The notes: a model not told the origin generated them from the sequence alone. 64,000 nt of DNA from Paludibacteraceae bacterium (GCA_024401495.1 JAKSKW010000001.1:62001-126000), one strand, 5' to 3'. Counted from the first letter of the stretch, positions 1-8,945 are shown. Made by a program: numbers and translations.

Positions 1-2322
1 TATCTCCAATGGAATAATTTTCGTTTTACATAGATCTTCTTTAGCCAACGATAATTGCCAATCTCTACTATCTGATAATGAATACCTATCAGATAGTTCA
101 AACACCGACATTTGATTAAAGTCTTTTAATAACAACTCCCTTTCAATTTCAGTAAAGAAAATATTTATCTCATCTCTTTTGGTTTGGATGCCAGAATTAT
201 AATGATTAAACAATTCGTCAATCTTCAATCCTTTCTCATATTCTTCCTGAGCACCAAAGTCTTTTGGAACAAAGAAATAATTTGGGGCTGGACAATCAAG
301 AATCTGCCATTGATCCGTAGAGACGGGGCACGCCCCGTCTTTACACGATTTAACGTTAGGCAACGACAAATTATCCAATTCATCGTATTTGCTCTTTCTT
401 GCACCATATAGGTCAAGATAATGCACTGTGGCTGGTGCATTCTTTTTCTTTGATGATTTATTCGGTTTCTTCACAAAGATACCGATGTTTGTGCCAACCA
501 TGATATCGAAGACATTTTCGTCTTTTCCTCCGTCTGGAGCAGTCTCCTTTCTTTTGCTATTGCCGTGAAGATTCACAATATAAATATCATCAAACACATC
601 AAGCAGTGTCTTTCGCATCTGACGATGAGTAATTCCATCTATGTAAGAATTGTTGCTGATGTAAGCAAGAATGCCTTGCCCATTTTTCTCTATATAATGT
701 TGGCCAAGACGAATGAATTTGATATAGTCATCATCAATATTTATCTTCTTTTCATTCAAATCTTTTTTATAGATTTTCAGCAAGTCAGTTATCCATTCTC
801 CTTTATTATGAGATGATATCGAATACGGAGGATTTCCCATCATCACCATCACTGGGCAGTCTCTCTTGACACTATCCGCTTGTTTGCTCTCATCACTCAA
901 CCATGCTGCAAACAATGTGTTCGCATCACGATGATGCTCTTCAAGCGAGTTGGTAAGGAATATTCTTGTTCTGTTGTTTGAAGTCGGAGCATTCTCGTCG
1001 CCATTCATCAGCATATCCAATTTAAGATGAGCGATGGTGTACGGAGCCATAAGAAGTTCAAAACCATTCAATCGTGGACGTAATCCGCTCTCCACATAGC
1101 TTGGCCACATTCCTTCGTTTCCCTCAAATTTCTTATAGATCTGTCGCACCGTCTCAGCAAGAAATGTGCCAGTACCAGTGGCTGGATCAAGAATCTGCAC
1201 ACGGTGTAGCTTCTTAGTATACTCCTTATCTGTAGCATCCTTAAGTTTATAAATCTCCTGTTTGTCGTCCGCCAACCCGTCTGGAAAATCGAAATCTCTA
1301 ATAAGAATATTGTCGACGGCACGAACGATAAACCGCACCACAGATTGGGGCGTATAGTAGACTCCACATGATTTCCTTAGATTTTTATCGTAAGCGGCAA
1401 GGAAATCCTCATAGAAATGGATAAGCGGATCTTCGTGTAACGCATTCTGACGGTATCTTCCCATCACTTTATCCATATCCGTAGCGGCAAAAGCTTTGGC
1501 AAGATCATCTACAATCCATGCGACACGAGAGTCGAGGTCGAAACCTGCGATATTTTGGAAAATCCTCCTCAAAAATGGGTTCGACGTTGGGATTAGAGTC
1601 GCTGCTTCTTGTCTGCTGAAATCTTCGGGAGTTTTATCATGCAGACGAGCTGCAAACATACCGTAGGCTATAGTCTGAGCATAGATGTCGGCAAAACTTG
1701 TTTTTGTAAGGTCATTAATCAAAACCTGCTTAAAAGTGGCGAACTGATCATGGATTTCAGAGTTTTCTTCCGTCTCCAAAGTCTTTAGAGTAGACTCTTT
1801 AAGAAGTTGGGCTTTATGGGCCATGATTTCAGCGAGACGGGAAGCCGACGTAATCTTTTGCATCGGGCAATCAGCCCACGACTGAAGCACACTGATGAAT
1901 TTATCCTCGTTGACGACGTTGAATCCACCTTTTGGATTTTGCTCAAGCAAACATACAGAGTCGATAGGCTCACCGTCGACATAAAAATGGAATTCAAGAT
2001 AGTCGGTGAAACAAACATGAGATAGTGCTTTTTTGTAACGGTCGAATTGCTCCTTATGGATCTTTGGATTCACACCACGAAGATCATTATCAAACAAATC
2101 TTTTGCCTCTACGTAAGCGTATGGAATCTTATTTTTCTTGTCAATCAATGCATAATCAGGAGCACCACAAGCCGAACGCTTTGGCTCATTCACAGCCATA
2201 TAATTTGGCAACAAAGATTCAAGTAGAGTTTGCAGATATCCACGAAACGAGTGTTCGGTTGTGACACCCGTCTTGAAAAGTGCGGAGACATTCTGCGCGT
2301 ATGTGCTAATTTCATTTAACAT
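1..2322 (-). CDS. Single-chain restriction-modification enzyme (N6-adenine methylase with N-terminal nuclease), 3' end outside window
   Basis: The frame stays open for 774 codons from ATG at 2320-2322 to the window edge, so the C-terminus is missing. Reading it out gives a PD-(D/E)XK-like nuclease near the N-terminus (APDYALI with D56, then VEAKD with E72 and K74), a helical linker, and an N6-adenine methyltransferase: YTPQSVVRFIV ahead of motif I DPATGTGTF (residue about 379) and motif IV NPPY (497-500). This is the plan of type IIG / ISP-like enzymes that cut and methylate with one polypeptide; no helicase motifs are seen between nuclease and methylase, so a type ISP motor is unlikely. The part after NPPY should hold the start of the target-recognition region. 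A 29-bp palindromic repeat (317-345) is read through in frame as CKDGACPVST. Known: the family defends against phage. Inference: it forms a defence unit with the divergent HigA/ImmA gene. Confidence 0.85.
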   Translation of the reverse strand, partial: MLNEISTYAQNVSALFKTGVTTEHSFRGYLQTLLESLLPNYMAVNEPKRSACGAPDYALIDKKNKIPYAYVEAKDLFDNDLRGVNPKIHKEQFDRYKKALSHVCFTDYLEFHFYVDGEPIDSVCLLEQNPKGGFNVVNEDKFISVLQSWADCPMQKITSASRLAEIMAHKAQLLKESTLKTLETEENSEIHDQFATFKQVLINDLTKTSFADIYAQTIAYGMFAARLHDKTPEDFSRQEAATLIPTSNPFLRRIFQNIAGFDLDSRVAWIVDDLAKAFAATDMDKVMGRYRQNALHEDPLIHFYEDFLAAYDKNLRKSCGVYYTPQSVVRFIVRAVDNILIRDFDFPDGLADDKQEIYKLKDATDKEYTKKLHRVQILDPATGTGTFLAETVRQIYKKFEGNEGMWPSYVESGLRPRLNGFELLMAPYTIAHLKLDMLMNGDENAPTSNNRTRIFLTNSLEEHHRDANTLFAAWLSDESKQADSVKRDCPVMVMMGNPPYSISSHNKGEWITDLLKIYKKDLNEKKINIDDDYIKFIRLGQHYIEKNGQGILAYISNNSYIDGITHRQMRKTLLDVFDDIYIVNLHGNSKRKETAPDGGKDENVFDIMVGTNIGIFVKKPNKSSKKKNAPATVHYLDLYGARKSKYDELDNLSLPNVKSCKDGACPVSTDQWQILDCPAPNYFFVPKDFGAQEEYEKGLKIDELFNHYNSGIQTKRDEINIFFTEIERELLLKDFNQMSVFELSDRYSLSDSRDWQLSLAKEDLCKTKIIPLEI
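317..345. repeat. Family A palindrome (GTAGAGACGGGGC type) inside the restriction-modification gene
   Basis: The sequence GTAGAGACGGGGCACGCCCC followed by GTCTTTACA matches copies at 30259, 32121, 32194 and 61415. It contains the dyad GACGGGGC/GCCCCGTC and adds about ten codons to the open frame without interrupting it. Confidence 0.85.
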
Positions 2323-2349
2323 GGCAGTTCTTGAATTATACTTTGTGGG

Positions 2350-2357
2350 CAAAGATA
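2350..2357 (-). promoter_or_regulatory. -7 element (TATCTTTG) of the restriction-modification gene
   Basis: On the minus strand TATCTTTG fits the Bacteroidetes TAnnTTTG -7 consensus and lies 28 bases before the ATG, consistent with a short leader. Confidence 0.6.
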
Positions 2358-2449
2358 TAGAAATTATTGATTTTATTGTTGGAAATCCACCATACGAATA
2401 TCAAATATTTATTATTCTATACAAATAAAATCGCATATCAGGCAGCAAG

Positions 2450-2472
2450 AAATTCCCACATATCGGGAATTT
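2450..2472. promoter_or_regulatory. Operator-like dyad between divergent defence genes
   Basis: AAATTCCC and GGGAATTT form a perfect 8-bp inverted repeat around a 7-base centre in the 256-bp divergent spacer. A T-run follows on the plus strand, so a hairpin terminator shape is possible, but no plus-strand gene ends here. It is a candidate binding site for the neighbouring XRE-domain protein (inference). Confidence 0.4.
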
Positions 2473-2516
2473 TTTTAAGAATTTTCAAACAATTATTTTC
2501 AAAAACTTGTGAATAT

Positions 2517-2524
2517 TAGATTTG
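2517..2524 (+). promoter_or_regulatory. -7 element (TAGATTTG) of the HigA/ImmA gene
   Basis: TAGATTTG fits TAnnTTTG. It overlaps the in-frame ATG at 2522, which argues that this ATG is upstream of the transcript and that translation starts at 2579. Confidence 0.5.
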
Positions 2525-2578
2525 ATAATTATTTTTGTTGGCAAAGAACGATTGTCATTGACAAGTAAAGATATCATA

Positions 2579-3649
2579 ATGGTTAAGCATCCAGGTCTTA
2601 TATTAAAGGAAGCACTGATAGCTCGCAAGACAACTCAAAAAAATCTTGCTAGCATGATAGATATGCAACCATCACATCTTTCTGAAATCATAAAAGGGAA
2701 AAGGAGCATCAGCCTATTAGTGGCAGAGAAATTGGAGTCCGTTTTGGATATTCCTGCTTCTAAATGGATTCAGTTTCAAGCTGAATATGATTTTGAAGTT
2801 GCAACAAAAACAATTGAAGAAGATGAGAATCATAAAGCAGAACTTGAACTTGTGGCGTATGAGGAGCTATATGACTTAAAATTATTATTTAAGAAGTTAG
2901 GTGTGAATACATTGTCAGCAACAGAGCGATTGCATTTTTGCAAAAACGATTTGAATTTTGATTCTATTAGTATTCAGAGAAAAGCTGTACAAGGATATTT
3001 TCATCGCTCAGAAAAGACAGGTTTGGACAAAAGAATGATTGCGACATGGTCTTTGATTGCCATGTATGAAGCATCTCAACTTCCAATGCCGAATGGGAAA
3101 TTCGACAAGTCTGCATGTGACACTCTTGCTGGAGAATTAAGTTTGGCTTTTAATGACAATCAAAACACCATAAATAGAGTCACAAGAATTTTGTCGTCTT
3201 ATGGTGTGAAATTTTGCATCGTCGAAAAAGTTCCTCATGCTTCTATTGATGGTTTTTCATTTTATTCAGATGGAATTCCATGTATTGTTGTCACTAAACG
3301 TTTTAATAGGATAGATAATCTTGCCTTTGCCATACTTCATGAAGTAGGACACCTGAAATTACATCTACAGGAAAATAGAATTGGCAAAGTCAATGTCATA
3401 GATCCAGATGAAGAGAAAATCTCAAAAGAGGAAATCGAAGCGAATTCTTTTGCTGCCAACGTATTGATTCCTGAATTAATTTGGGATGATCAGCCAATGA
3501 TTAGGTTGAACAATCCACAAGAAATACAAAGAGAGTTCACAAAATTTGCTAACAAATATCACATAAACAAATGGATTGTGTTAGGAAGAGTTAGTTTTGA
3601 AACTAATATATTTATGTTTAAATCGGATTCATCAAGAGAAATCCACTAA
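2579..3649 (+). CDS. HigA-family XRE regulator fused to ImmA/IrrE metallopeptidase
   Basis: The 356-residue protein starts with a helix-turn-helix of the HigA antitoxin type (HPGLILKEALIARKTTQKNL, then the recognition segment QPSHLSEIIKGKRSIS). A helical middle follows, then a zinc-peptidase domain with HEVGH at about residue 254 and a downstream glutamate helix (EIEANSFAANVLIPE), the ImmA/IrrE pattern. An earlier in-frame ATG at 2522 sits on the promoter element, so 2579 is preferred. Known: XRE-ImmA proteins are DNA-bound regulators that cleave repressors or themselves, often in mobile or defence loci. Here the gene is divergent from a restriction-modification gene, so control of that gene is a reasonable inference. 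No separate HigB toxin gene is visible. Confidence 0.85.
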   Translation: MVKHPGLILKEALIARKTTQKNLASMIDMQPSHLSEIIKGKRSISLLVAEKLESVLDIPASKWIQFQAEYDFEVATKTIEEDENHKAELELVAYEELYDLKLLFKKLGVNTLSATERLHFCKNDLNFDSISIQRKAVQGYFHRSEKTGLDKRMIATWSLIAMYEASQLPMPNGKFDKSACDTLAGELSLAFNDNQNTINRVTRILSSYGVKFCIVEKVPHASIDGFSFYSDGIPCIVVTKRFNRIDNLAFAILHEVGHLKLHLQENRIGKVNVIDPDEEKISKEEIEANSFAANVLIPELIWDDQPMIRLNNPQEIQREFTKFANKYHINKWIVLGRVSFETNIFMFKSDSSREIH

Positions 3650-3697
3650 AAAGAAAGGAGGTTTTATGACAAAATGATACTAATTATGGAATGAAAA

Positions 3698-3727
3698 TAC
3701 CCATTCGTCCTGGCAGACAAATGGGTA
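3698..3727. other. Hairpin in the spacer after the HigA/ImmA gene
   Basis: TACCCATT pairs with AATGGGTA (8 bp, 14-base loop). No T-run follows directly. It may be a weak terminator or a protein-binding dyad. The rest of 3650-3916 is AT-rich and shows no gene. Confidence 0.35.
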
Positions 3728-3916
3728 ATACGTTTGTACAGCGATTGAACGTCATTCCTTAGAACACGACAATGTGACAAACCAAATAATCAATGCAAAA
3801 TTATATATTTTTGCATCATATCGTCGCATATATCGTGAAATAATCGCTGAATAATTAACGTTATTATTCCTAAAAAGAACAATAACCAGTAATTAATCGC
3901 ATTTAAATAAAAGAAT

Positions 3917-4651
3917 ATGCGAATGAATCATAATTATTTGAGTTTGTTTCCTGAATATGAAAATGAGACGGTCTCAAACATCAAAATTGAAAAATCCCAT
4001 GAAATATGGGTTCGTAAAAAAAGTCGAAATTTCGGCATGGAGCATTGCTCGAATGCTTTTTTTCAGGGGAAGTATGGAATTCCACAAATCAAAAAATACA
4101 CTGGTCCAATCCCAGACAAGTTGATAACGCTTGATAAGGTTAACAACATAGGTTCTAACACTACAGGAATTACAACATTTGTTTTTGATTACATACTGGA
4201 TGACGTTGCGGACAATCCTGAAAAATACCAAGACAAGTTTTCAAGGTACGCCTTTATCGCCGAACCTGATTTTTCTATGAAGGTAACCGACCCTTTATCC
4301 CTTGTCATTGCAAATACGTTAAGAAGTCATTCTACCGCATTCTATTATCAAGAGCATGGTTGTAAGGTAATGCCTGTCATGAAATGGTCTACAAACGATT
4401 CTTATGAAGTTTGTTTTGATGGTTATGAAAAAGGCGGCGTTGTAATGCTATCTACAATAGGTGTATTAAGAGACGAACGTTCTCATTTCTATTTTAAGAA
4501 CGGCATAAAGGAAATGCTTAGAATAATAGCTCCAGAAGCTATTATTCTTTACGGAGATATCAACGAATGGATAATGGGAATATTTCCAGACCAACTTGAT
4601 ATACATCATTTTAATCATGAACGCTTTAATAGAATGAGAAATGGGAGGTAG
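3917..4651 (+). CDS. DUF4417-like protein of a mobile or phage-derived cluster
   Basis: The 244-residue protein resembles the DUF4417 family of unknown function found in phages and integrative elements: a FGMEHCSN start region, a FVFDYILDDVADNPEKY segment, the central MKWSTNDSYEVCFDGYEKG region and VVMLSTIGVLRDERSHFYF near the C-terminus. ATG at 3923 is an equally good start. No signal peptide or membrane segment is seen. The stop overlaps the start of the next gene by 11 bases, so the two are probably translationally coupled. The family call is from memory of the motif pattern, not a search. The catalytic role, if any, is unknown. Confidence 0.6.
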   Translation: MRMNHNYLSLFPEYENETVSNIKIEKSHEIWVRKKSRNFGMEHCSNAFFQGKYGIPQIKKYTGPIPDKLITLDKVNNIGSNTTGITTFVFDYILDDVADNPEKYQDKFSRYAFIAEPDFSMKVTDPLSLVIANTLRSHSTAFYYQEHGCKVMPVMKWSTNDSYEVCFDGYEKGGVVMLSTIGVLRDERSHFYFKNGIKEMLRIIAPEAIILYGDINEWIMGIFPDQLDIHHFNHERFNRMRNGR

Positions 4652-5042
4652 AGGAGCTTTTGACCCAAAATACGGTCGCACTGGTGGAATTCCATCAGAA
4701 AAACGAGAGTATTCTTGCATAGGAATGTTGGGTAAGATCAAAATTATTCAATGCGACACAAAGAGTAATAATCCAACTACGACTTACTCCAACACAGCGA
4801 ACACTACCTATTACGCATACTCTAAAGAAAGTAAGTGTATTGAGCACATCTATTATTTTCGTAACCATAGATTGGTAAAAAGTGTGGATTTCAAATCAAA
4901 TGAAATTCCACATGTTCATTACTGGCATACCGGACAAGTAGGACGAAAATCTCACGATCCAAGAAATTTTCATGCTCTTAACGGTCGAGATAATAGATTA
5001 GTTCAGAAAGCATTAATGTATAACTCTAAAAACAAAAAATGA
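4641..5042 (+). CDS. Small GGRGA-type protein, phage/toxin-like C-terminal domain
   Basis: This 133-residue protein begins MGGRGAFDPKYGRTGGIP and ends with an HVHYWH ... KSHDPRNFHALNGRDNRL region. Proteins starting with GGRGA and ending in a His-rich HxH...RxL segment occur as small domains at the tails of phage head or DUF4417-type proteins, where they are sometimes counted among polymorphic-toxin-like domains; this comparison is from memory and not verified. It overlaps DUF4417 upstream by 11 bases and the next gene by 4 bases. The conserved His and Arg would fit a nuclease or nucleotidyl-transfer role, but that is speculation. Confidence 0.55.
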   Translation: MGGRGAFDPKYGRTGGIPSEKREYSCIGMLGKIKIIQCDTKSNNPTTTYSNTANTTYYAYSKESKCIEHIYYFRNHRLVKSVDFKSNEIPHVHYWHTGQVGRKSHDPRNFHALNGRDNRLVQKALMYNSKNKK

Positions 5043-5476
5043 TGGGAAACGAAATCATAGTTCCTAATTTTTTTCGAGTCGGAATTAATGGAGACAAATC
5101 AATCAGAAAAAATGACTTAGGATGGTCAGAATCATCAAAACGAGATGCTCAATCTGATTATCCTGAATCAATTTTTAGATATTTTGTTGAAATAGTCGGA
5201 TTCAACATTCTATTCTATTATGTTAAAGATCGTCAATTCTACACAATTGAAACAGAAAAATTTCCAATTGAAGTCAGACGTATTTTCCCAAATCCATATT
5301 GGGATGGTATAATAGAGATGGAAAAATCCGGAATAGATGGTCTTCCATCTTCTTGCTCTGCAGGGGATATAATCGCATTATTTGATGATCCAACTAAAAT
5401 CTGGGATGAACTTTTTATTGATGACACTCCTATTGGAGAAGTCATTCAGAATTCGTTTATCATGACTATGGACTAA
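5039..5476 (+). CDS. Hypothetical protein, third gene of the DUF4417 cluster
   Basis: A 145-residue acidic, soluble protein with no family I recognise. It begins at one of two adjacent ATGs (5039 or 5042) that overlap the stop of the preceding gene, and it is followed by a strong hairpin terminator, so it is the last gene of a three-gene unit. The small size, acidity and position directly after a toxin-like gene would suit an immunity protein (inference only). Confidence 0.6.
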   Translation: MMGNEIIVPNFFRVGINGDKSIRKNDLGWSESSKRDAQSDYPESIFRYFVEIVGFNILFYYVKDRQFYTIETEKFPIEVRRIFPNPYWDGIIEMEKSGIDGLPSSCSAGDIIALFDDPTKIWDELFIDDTPIGEVIQNSFIMTMD

Positions 5477-5492
5477 TCATTGAGCAATTAAA

Positions 5493-5527
5493 AAAGAGGG
5501 AATATTAAAATCGATATTCCCTCTTAT
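5493..5527 (+). terminator. Terminator of the DUF4417 cluster
   Basis: AAGAGGGAATA pairs with TATTCCCTCTT (11 bp) and is flanked by A and T runs. It could work in both directions. Confidence 0.75.
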
Positions 5528-5616
5528 TTCCATTATCTGATAAAATGTTTTGAACCTTAACTCTGACACTTCTCGTTTTACACGACAACCCAAGATAGCA
5601 AATTATTTATCTTCCC

Positions 5617-6294
5617 CTACAAGTTATACTCAATATATGTGTCTACCTCTTCCGCAACCCATTTAGCCGACATTGATTCCGACTCTTTTAGTTCTGCGAC
5701 GAGGGTTTTAACTCTGTCGAGATATGACTCGCGTCGAGACACCTGCTTCAAGAAGAAAGCGATAGATGCCAATGCTTTTGTGTCTGTCTTCTGGACATCA
5801 GCCACGACTTTCGACAGATACTTGCTAATCATTGCGTCGCTTGCCTTATCATTCATAAGCAGACGGGAGTGTAGAGAATATCCGATAAGAGTCTGCTGCC
5901 ATTCCGTCGCACCTGCTAATTTATCTACAATAGCATCGGCAAAATCAAGGCGGATCAATAAATTACGAGACAAATACTCGGCAATCTCTTCGTTGAATGC
6001 CTCCCCTACCCACTTGTCTGCAATCTCAGGTGTGCAGCATTCCGTCGGCATGATGATTGTGGCAATAAGCATTGTCTCTCGCTGACGCAATCCCCACAAT
6101 TTGTCTGCAAGTTCGGCATCTGGCTCGATCTCCACCGTCAACTCTCTCAAACGAGGATATGTGACGCCGAAAACCAACTTATATCCCAAATGACGCAATC
6201 TTGCCGCTGTGCTTCCGTCCATCGAAAGACGAAGCATCTCTTTCACTCTACGGACTCTCTCATGGAGATCCAATGTCTTATTTACCTTTTGCAT
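5617..6294 (-). CDS. DNA alkylation repair (AlkD-like HEAT-repeat) protein
   Basis: The 225-residue all-helical protein resembles the short DNA alkylation repair proteins of Bacteroidetes: an N-terminal MDGSTAARLRHLGYKLVFGV segment, LWGLRQRETMLIATIIMP, then several HEAT-like helix pairs. Known AlkD-type enzymes remove alkylated purines by flexing damaged DNA. Catalytic residues cannot be assigned with confidence here, so a non-enzymatic HEAT protein is possible. The gene stands alone, with a repeat-rich stretch at its start and a 140-bp spacer after its stop. Confidence 0.65.
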   Translation of the reverse strand: MQKVNKTLDLHERVRRVKEMLRLSMDGSTAARLRHLGYKLVFGVTYPRLRELTVEIEPDAELADKLWGLRQRETMLIATIIMPTECCTPEIADKWVGEAFNEEIAEYLSRNLLIRLDFADAIVDKLAGATEWQQTLIGYSLHSRLLMNDKASDAMISKYLSKVVADVQKTDTKALASIAFFLKQVSRRESYLDRVKTLVAELKESESMSAKWVAEEVDTYIEYNL

Positions 6295-6331
6295 AATTCA
6301 TAATTCGTAATTCATAATTCGTAATGCAGAA
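6295..6331. repeat. AATTCATAATTCGTAAT-type simple repeat
   Basis: Tandem CATAATTCATAATTCGTAAT units. The same motif occurs at 29186-29218, 39308-39341, 49417-49431, 49625-49653 and 51648-51680. It is always intergenic or touching a start or stop codon. Confidence 0.7.
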
Positions 6332-6429
6332 TTGTTCAAACACGCTTATTTTTTAGACGCTCGCCCTACGGGCTCGCGTTTGAGAGAGGGTTAGGGCGTT
6401 CCGCCCTTAACAATCCTCAGTTTAGACAA
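6332..6429. repeat. Family B palindromic element, copy 1
   Basis: The ends TTGTTCAAAC and GTTTAGACAA are imperfect inverted repeats. Inside are the hairpins GCTCGCCCTACGGGCTCGC and AGGGCGTTCCGCCCT and the conserved tail ACAATCCTCA. It lies between the alkylation-repair gene and tamL. Confidence 0.8.
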
Positions 6430-6445
6430 CATGCCAACAATTGTA

Positions 6446-6506
6446 GAATTTCCAATTCAGCATTTAGCATTTCCAATTCAGCATTTAGCATTTCTAATTC
6501 CGCATT
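6446..6506. repeat. Tandem 21-bp repeat beside the tamL stop codon
   Basis: ATTTCCAATTCAGCATTTAGC is repeated nearly three times up to the tamL stop codon. Confidence 0.7.
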
Positions 6507-8875
6507 TAAAATGGGTATCCGACTGCAAAATGGACTGAGAAATCGTCGTCCCAATTCATTCTGACACGACATTTATCATCATCACATCTGTGATGGTTGA
6601 TACGCCATTGCGAATTATCCTGGATTCTGCTTGGATCGTGGATCTTCATTCCGAAATCAAAACGGATCAAGAAATACGAGAAATCAAGTCTGAATCCAAG
6701 TCCACCTGCCAAAGCCATCTGTTTGTAGAACTCTTTAAAGTCGAACACTCCACCTTCCTGGTCAGGATAATCGTGGATAGTCCAGACATTTCCCGCATCC
6801 AAGAATGTAGCAAGTTCCAGTTTCCAGAACAATTTGGCACGATACTCCAAATTCATCAACAGATTGACATCTCCAGTCTGAGCCAAATAGTCGTTGCTTG
6901 TTGGGTATTTACCCGGACCAAGAGAACGGACCGACCATCCTCTCACTCCACTCGCTCCTCCACCGTAGAAACGTTTCTCAAACGGAACTCCATCAGAGTT
7001 TCCATACGGAACGGCGACGCCGGTCTTTGCATGGTACACCATTCGACACTTCTCGTTGATATACTGGTTGAAAGCAAACTCCAATTCTGTCTTAAAATAC
7101 TGAGAATAAGGCACACCAAAAATCAAATCCTGATCGTAGTCATTCGTTCTGTAATCGAAGACGTTGCGGAACAGACGGAATGTGTTTCCTCCAGTCTCAA
7201 AACTAGCCTTGAAGAGTTTCTTGTCAAGCACTCGTCGGCTTGCCATATTGTCAAATGTATAAGTGAAACCGGTACAGAGAATCTGGTGGTCGGTGTAATT
7301 ATAAAGCAAAATAGCATTTGTATGGCCAGAGAAATATCGGGCGCGGAACGAGTCAGCCTCAGCCATTCTCACAAGATTATAGTCGAGGAAGTCGATCGTG
7401 AAATTGTAGAAGCGACGTCGCTGCCAGATATACTTCCATCCAAAACTTAACTGATCACGTTTGTAGCCCATTCGCTGGATATTAAATCCGGCGTTGAGCT
7501 CAGTGCTCGCATTGATACGTCGTTTGAAATCACGAGTAAGGAAAGGGAACATCACACGAGGAATAGTAAGCGTTAGTGTTGCTCCATAATCACGAATCTT
7601 GTCGAATTTGGAACTGTCGCCAGTCATAGTCATTCCGGTAAACACCGAATCGCTGATTGCCTCTTGGGAATAACTCAACTTCACAGAAAGGCACTCCGAT
7701 CCACGGAATATATTATGATGGCTCCAGCCTAAGTTTCCACCAAAACCTAAGTCGCCTCTTGTCACCGTCGCCTCAACATTGGCTGATACTGATTTTGTCT
7801 TCGTTGGCGAAAGGGTAATCTGGCAATCCACCTCATTCTCATCGTTGTGTTTGTCATTGAAAGTGACGTTTGCCGTACGCACAATACCAAGAGAATTAAA
7901 CTTAGACAAAGTAAAGTCTGAGCGATAATAATTATACACCTCCCCTTTTCCGAACATGATATTATCCTCTATCACAGAAGTTCTTAGGAACGGCTTATAC
8001 ATATATTTGATCAGGATACCCTCTTCTGATCTGACACTATCGTATTCCACGACTTCAGAAAGAGAAGATGTTGGTTTGTCAAGCGTCACGACAGAAATAT
8101 CCGCAATTTTATATTGGGCATGAGGCACATCGACGCGAGTACCGTCCGACATAGTTTTTGAGAACGGCTTCAACTCAAGAGTGATATCCACCTTATGGTC
8201 ACCGATGGTAGTGTCGGCAGTGTATGAGATATAATCCTTGGTGAAATAGAAATATCCACGTCGACGCAATAGGCTTGACATATTATTACGCTCAGCATCA
8301 AGTTCATCGCTGTCGAAATACATTCCCGACTTCAGTTTCGACTCATAGAATCTATCCGTCTCCACGATATTCTTGATAGCCGTATCTCCTCTATAATCAT
8401 ATTCAATACTATCGATAACATATGGTATACCCTCGTTGACATGATAAGTCACAGTCGCGCGTTTGTTTTTATACTCCACATCGGAAGAAACCTTTGCATT
8501 CATAAAACCTTTTGCGCGGTAGTATTTCTCAATCTGACGCTCCGACTGGATACGCATCATAGAATTGTAGATCACAGGCGGTTCTCCCATCTTACGCAAA
8601 AGACGTCCCATATGTCTGACGCGACCATTCTGCTTAATAGAATCTTTTTTAGAAAGACTGTATAAACGGAGGTGTGCTCGGAACAGACCGAAAATCTTAA
8701 GGTTAGGCTGTTGACGGATATATGATTCAGCATCATTGTCCTTCAACTGTGAATTTTTAATATCCATCCTGACATCATCAAGCAAAAAATCCCCATCCGC
8801 CACATGCTTCACGGGCGAACAAGCGGAAAACAAGATGACAAATAATGCAAATATTAAAAAAAACGCTTTTTTCAT
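6506..8875 (-). CDS. tamL: TamL, BamA/TamA-like outer-membrane assembly lipoprotein
   Basis: The 789-residue protein begins with a lipoprotein signal (LFSAC, cysteine about residue 19), unlike TamA of Proteobacteria but as in the TamL lipoproteins of Bacteroidetes. POTRA-like domains cover about residues 30-400 (YHVNEGIPYVIDSIEY and similar beta-alpha segments). The C-terminal half is an Omp85 beta-barrel, with the signature FEKRFYGGGASGVRGW around residue 630 and a final strand ending VHFAVGYPF. Known role: with TamB it moves lipids or proteins between inner and outer membrane. TamB is encoded about 7 kb away at 15630 rather than next door. The gene is divergent from glmM. Confidence 0.88.
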   Translation of the reverse strand: MKKAFFLIFALFVILFSACSPVKHVADGDFLLDDVRMDIKNSQLKDNDAESYIRQQPNLKIFGLFRAHLRLYSLSKKDSIKQNGRVRHMGRLLRKMGEPPVIYNSMMRIQSERQIEKYYRAKGFMNAKVSSDVEYKNKRATVTYHVNEGIPYVIDSIEYDYRGDTAIKNIVETDRFYESKLKSGMYFDSDELDAERNNMSSLLRRRGYFYFTKDYISYTADTTIGDHKVDITLELKPFSKTMSDGTRVDVPHAQYKIADISVVTLDKPTSSLSEVVEYDSVRSEEGILIKYMYKPFLRTSVIEDNIMFGKGEVYNYYRSDFTLSKFNSLGIVRTANVTFNDKHNDENEVDCQITLSPTKTKSVSANVEATVTRGDLGFGGNLGWSHHNIFRGSECLSVKLSYSQEAISDSVFTGMTMTGDSSKFDKIRDYGATLTLTIPRVMFPFLTRDFKRRINASTELNAGFNIQRMGYKRDQLSFGWKYIWQRRRFYNFTIDFLDYNLVRMAEADSFRARYFSGHTNAILLYNYTDHQILCTGFTYTFDNMASRRVLDKKLFKASFETGGNTFRLFRNVFDYRTNDYDQDLIFGVPYSQYFKTELEFAFNQYINEKCRMVYHAKTGVAVPYGNSDGVPFEKRFYGGGASGVRGWSVRSLGPGKYPTSNDYLAQTGDVNLLMNLEYRAKLFWKLELATFLDAGNVWTIHDYPDQEGGVFDFKEFYKQMALAGGLGFRLDFSYFLIRFDFGMKIHDPSRIQDNSQWRINHHRCDDDKCRVRMNWDDDFSVHFAVGYPF

Positions 8876-8903
8876 ATATTTTAACCTTTCCTTAAAGGTT
8901 TTG

Positions 8904-8911
8904 CAAATATA
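8904..8911 (-). promoter_or_regulatory. -7 element (TATATTTG) of tamL
   Basis: The minus strand reads TATATTTG, the Bacteroidetes -7 consensus, 29 bases before the tamL ATG. The palindrome AACCTTTCCTTAAAGGTT (8883-8900) lies in the leader. Confidence 0.65.
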
Positions 8912-8937
8912 TTCTTTTTATCACTAAAATTTTGTTA

Positions 8938-8945
8938 TAGATTTG
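8938..8945 (+). promoter_or_regulatory. -7 element (TAGATTTG) of glmM
   Basis: TAGATTTG fits TAnnTTTG, 38 bases before the glmM ATG, back to back with the tamL promoter. Confidence 0.55.

Noticed and set aside
2522..2578. Upstream extension of the HigA/ImmA gene
   Set aside because: The ATG is on the -7 promoter element; HigA similarity begins at 2579.
6590..7450. 286-codon open frame antisense to tamL
   Set aside because: The opposite strand encodes a clear Omp85 barrel in all of this stretch.
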